Positions 63,301 to 64,000 of a stretch of DNA of 64,000 nucleotides are shown piece by piece. Within the stretch, counting starts at the first letter, position 1. Each line of letters starts with the position of its first letter. Under the pieces are notes generated by a model. The model was not told where the DNA came from, ran no database searches, and saw nothing but the letters and a program-made list of their open reading frames with translations. Position numbers and translations under genes: made by a program. Source of the stretch: DATAMF01 sp964472565 (lineage in GTDB: Bacteria > Chloroflexota > Anaerolineae > Aggregatilineales > Aggregatilineaceae); assembly GCA_964472565.1 (NCBI GenBank), contig CAYYNB010000006.1, positions 12,627 through 76,626 of the forward strand, written 5' to 3'.

Positions 63301-64000
63301 TCAAAAGTGTGACGATGACTTCGGAAAGCACCACCGCCGAAACCACGCCGCGCCCGTTGACCATTGGCGAAATCATCCGCTACCGGCTGGCCGTCGAAAT
63401 TCCTGAAGGCACGGCCAACAACCTGACTCTGCGCGATGTGCTGCCCACCGGATTAAGTCTGCTGGATGGTGGCGGCGCGAACAACCAGGTGCGCGTGCTG
63501 TTTGTGGGCGATCAGCCGATGGGCTTGGCTGCGGATTTGGCCGGAACTCAAGGTAGTGCCATTGTCGCACCAACGGCGCTGCTTCCCGCTGCGCGCATCA
63601 CCACCGCTGGCAATGATGTGATCTTCAGCCTGGGCAATGTCACCAACAACGACAACGACGCGAACACCGAACACGTCATTCTCGAATTTAACGCCCTGGT
63701 GCTCAATGTCGCCGGGAATGCACGCAGTAATGTGATCAACAATAACTTCCAGGTGCAGACCGGCGCGACACCGGCCACCGTCGCCACCTCGAATACCGTT
63801 CAGGCGGTGATCTATGAACCGCGTCTGGCGATTGCGAAAACACCCGATAATGCACCGGGCGATGCAGGTGATACGATCACCTTCACCATCCAGATCACGC
63901 ATCCGAACAATGTCAACGCCAGCACAGCCTATGATGTTGTCTGGGCCGACGTTGTTCCTGCCGGAATGACCTATGTCCCCGGCAGCCTGACGAATACGCT
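60348..64000 (+). CDS. Very large secreted DUF11-type repeat protein (C-terminus beyond window)
   Basis: At least 1217 codons without a stop; the end lies outside the window. A signal peptide (about 1-38, ending LALAS) leads into at least six Ig-like modules of roughly 160-210 residues. They begin near residues 234, 395, 606, 775, 978 and 1156. Each starts with a K-T/K-S/K-G strand (LTLTKTN, TLTKSI, LIVRKGV, PVKSVTM, LAIAKTP) and has G-x-x-I-x-Y or G-D-T-I/V-T and D-x-L-P-x-G-L motifs. This is the DUF11 / CARDB-like surface-protein pattern. Some modules carry Lys and Asn residues that could form isopeptide bonds, not proven. Cys pairs occur only near the N-terminus. Likely a surface fibre or S-layer-associated protein. 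A palindrome and promoter precede it. Confidence 0.85.
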   Translation, partial: MRQRHWLFGVTILVVCCTLFLPNWNGELSPQAPLALASPPAVAAAGVTLDVPSPVYIGDTFTFTVSFDNTAPNAAGNVGYGPFIDIVLPVNGADGAAGTSTPDGIDFVSATYLGVAVTTYELTFPAGTGCVDHPYAFDTTHTPYQVCGTPGDKLVVIVLPFGSFAPDQPAAAVEIVAQVSNLADLDVPLPIRTRGGFRYGNDALDNWCCDPVILSQSSPDSSTWSPSEPVTPTLLTLTKTNDGPEGETATGPNYPRTYTVTVEVADGQTLTNLNVTDYFDDNIVITGVSNFSPAGSVVSLGGVAPVYPYGPASAPNNTLVVNFPSVTGTASFDVQFYVPQNDAGGSAVLNATSGDDTLTENRVAATASWTPLDGRDPLTPITVNGTCPTCPPLDTLEDKSIATQKSVSVVTSPLRSGSILEYTIEFQISDFFTFDDLILTDTFSDGQRFNTAFTPTISVTDRTETRSGSMSIVNSPSATCATAGTNNVIVNESEIGNDTNPATDGSTTVTFCISEALLDLSAADGIVQGGRAVAPNAGAATGTITFQTVVQDQFSDTYPSGDRSVDHGDLLTNDAVVDGRILNNTTLLPTGERETDDTGTEVNISQGTLTKSIYQINGLAPTGNPPLISPGDTVTYRLQYQMPSSDFEDFYLTDYLPLPIFNATEVATFVDTISAASPAAGQAKFGPSETLRPISGIVPTITTDATSNSVRFYLGFFDDPANRDTTVDILFTVTVSNLPFADGLYLTNQARSHEGSTNAEEETVDEIIQVQLGEPVLIVRKGVTDTDNPNEVFTLNPPVPAGFPVGVGSSDLAANPVDADTSGVDGNDIVEFAIVLENTGSSTGGAFDITISDTLPPGLVIPAGGINLTIVRGDGHVLASNPVGSTATEASGLFNDGFRIYDPTAPTGPVCQKYHPNDGSNIIIITYELRVDPNAQPGQVITNTASLTNYAGTSGGPNHLDDGSGGVQPITDDASVTITGWPTPVKSVTMTSESTTAETTPRPLTIGEIIRYRLAVEIPEGTANNLTLRDVLPTGLSLLDGGGANNQVRVLFVGDQPMGLAADLAGTQGSAIVAPTALLPAARITTAGNDVIFSLGNVTNNDNDANTEHVILEFNALVLNVAGNARSNVINNNFQVQTGATPATVATSNTVQAVIYEPRLAIAKTPDNAPGDAGDTITFTIQITHPNNVNASTAYDVVWADVVPAGMTYVPGSLTNT

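Overview
The window looks like chromosomal DNA of a heterotrophic member of the Chloroflexota, probably Anaerolineae-like. This is inferred from gene content, not from a marker gene. The signs are moderate GC, many solute-binding-protein importers whose signal peptides end in ...AQ, a membrane Ser/Thr kinase, secreted IPT/TIG, CARDB-like and DUF11-like proteins, and LacI regulation of carbohydrate loci. No rRNA, tRNA, CRISPR array, insertion sequence or prophage was found.

Layout. (1) 1-9693, minus strand: an arabinan/arabinoside operon. It encodes a solute-binding protein, two CUT1 permeases (no ATPase), GH51, GH43-CBM42, GH127, GH43 and then a LacI regulator cut by the window edge. (2) 10234-10890: a GmhA-like SIS isomerase. 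(3) 11565-15376, plus strand: a packed two-component cluster of two histidine kinases and three stand-alone receiver proteins with no output domain. (4) 15778-23009: a promoter with a LacI-type operator just below its -10 box, a second operator copy, a long structured leader, then a complete Dpp/Opp-type importer. (5) 23478-29437: gltB-gltD, glutamate synthase. (6) 29495-33511, minus: a ferric/phosphonate-type importer with a fused double permease. (7) 33638-37404, minus: a transmembrane Ser/Thr kinase with an SH3b tail, paired with a 797-residue protein resembling carnitine-type acyltransferases. (8) 37624-51534: a second sugar locus whose content closely parallels the E. coli ycjM-W cluster. 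It has a GH13_18 phosphorylase, GT4, LacI, CUT1 importer with ATPase, a six-hairpin glycosidase, a zinc-type dehydrogenase, a Gfo/Idh/MocA dehydrogenase and a convergent SDR. (9) 51624-57054: a YIP1-like protein, LolD/MacB-type ATPase, large secreted TIG/CARDB-like protein and FtsX/MacB-type permease in one operon. (10) 57265-59205: a PEPCK-like P-loop protein. (11) 59327-64000: a secreted SH3b-LysM protein and a very large secreted repeat protein that runs off the right edge.

The genes form a picture of plant-polysaccharide and oligosaccharide scavenging. Secreted hydrolases release arabinose oligomers, importers take them up, and cytosolic GH51 and GH127 finish them. In the second locus, imported glucosides are probably phosphorolysed or oxidised in the cytosol.

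Most notable observations: every one of the four importer operons has a stem-loop between the solute-binding-protein gene and the first permease gene; two LacI-type control regions can be read almost base by base; the ycj-like locus lacks the classic GH65 enzyme and carries a different glycosidase; one CUT1 permease has an SH3b-like domain inserted in its first external loop; and the kinase/acyltransferase-like pair has no function I recognise.
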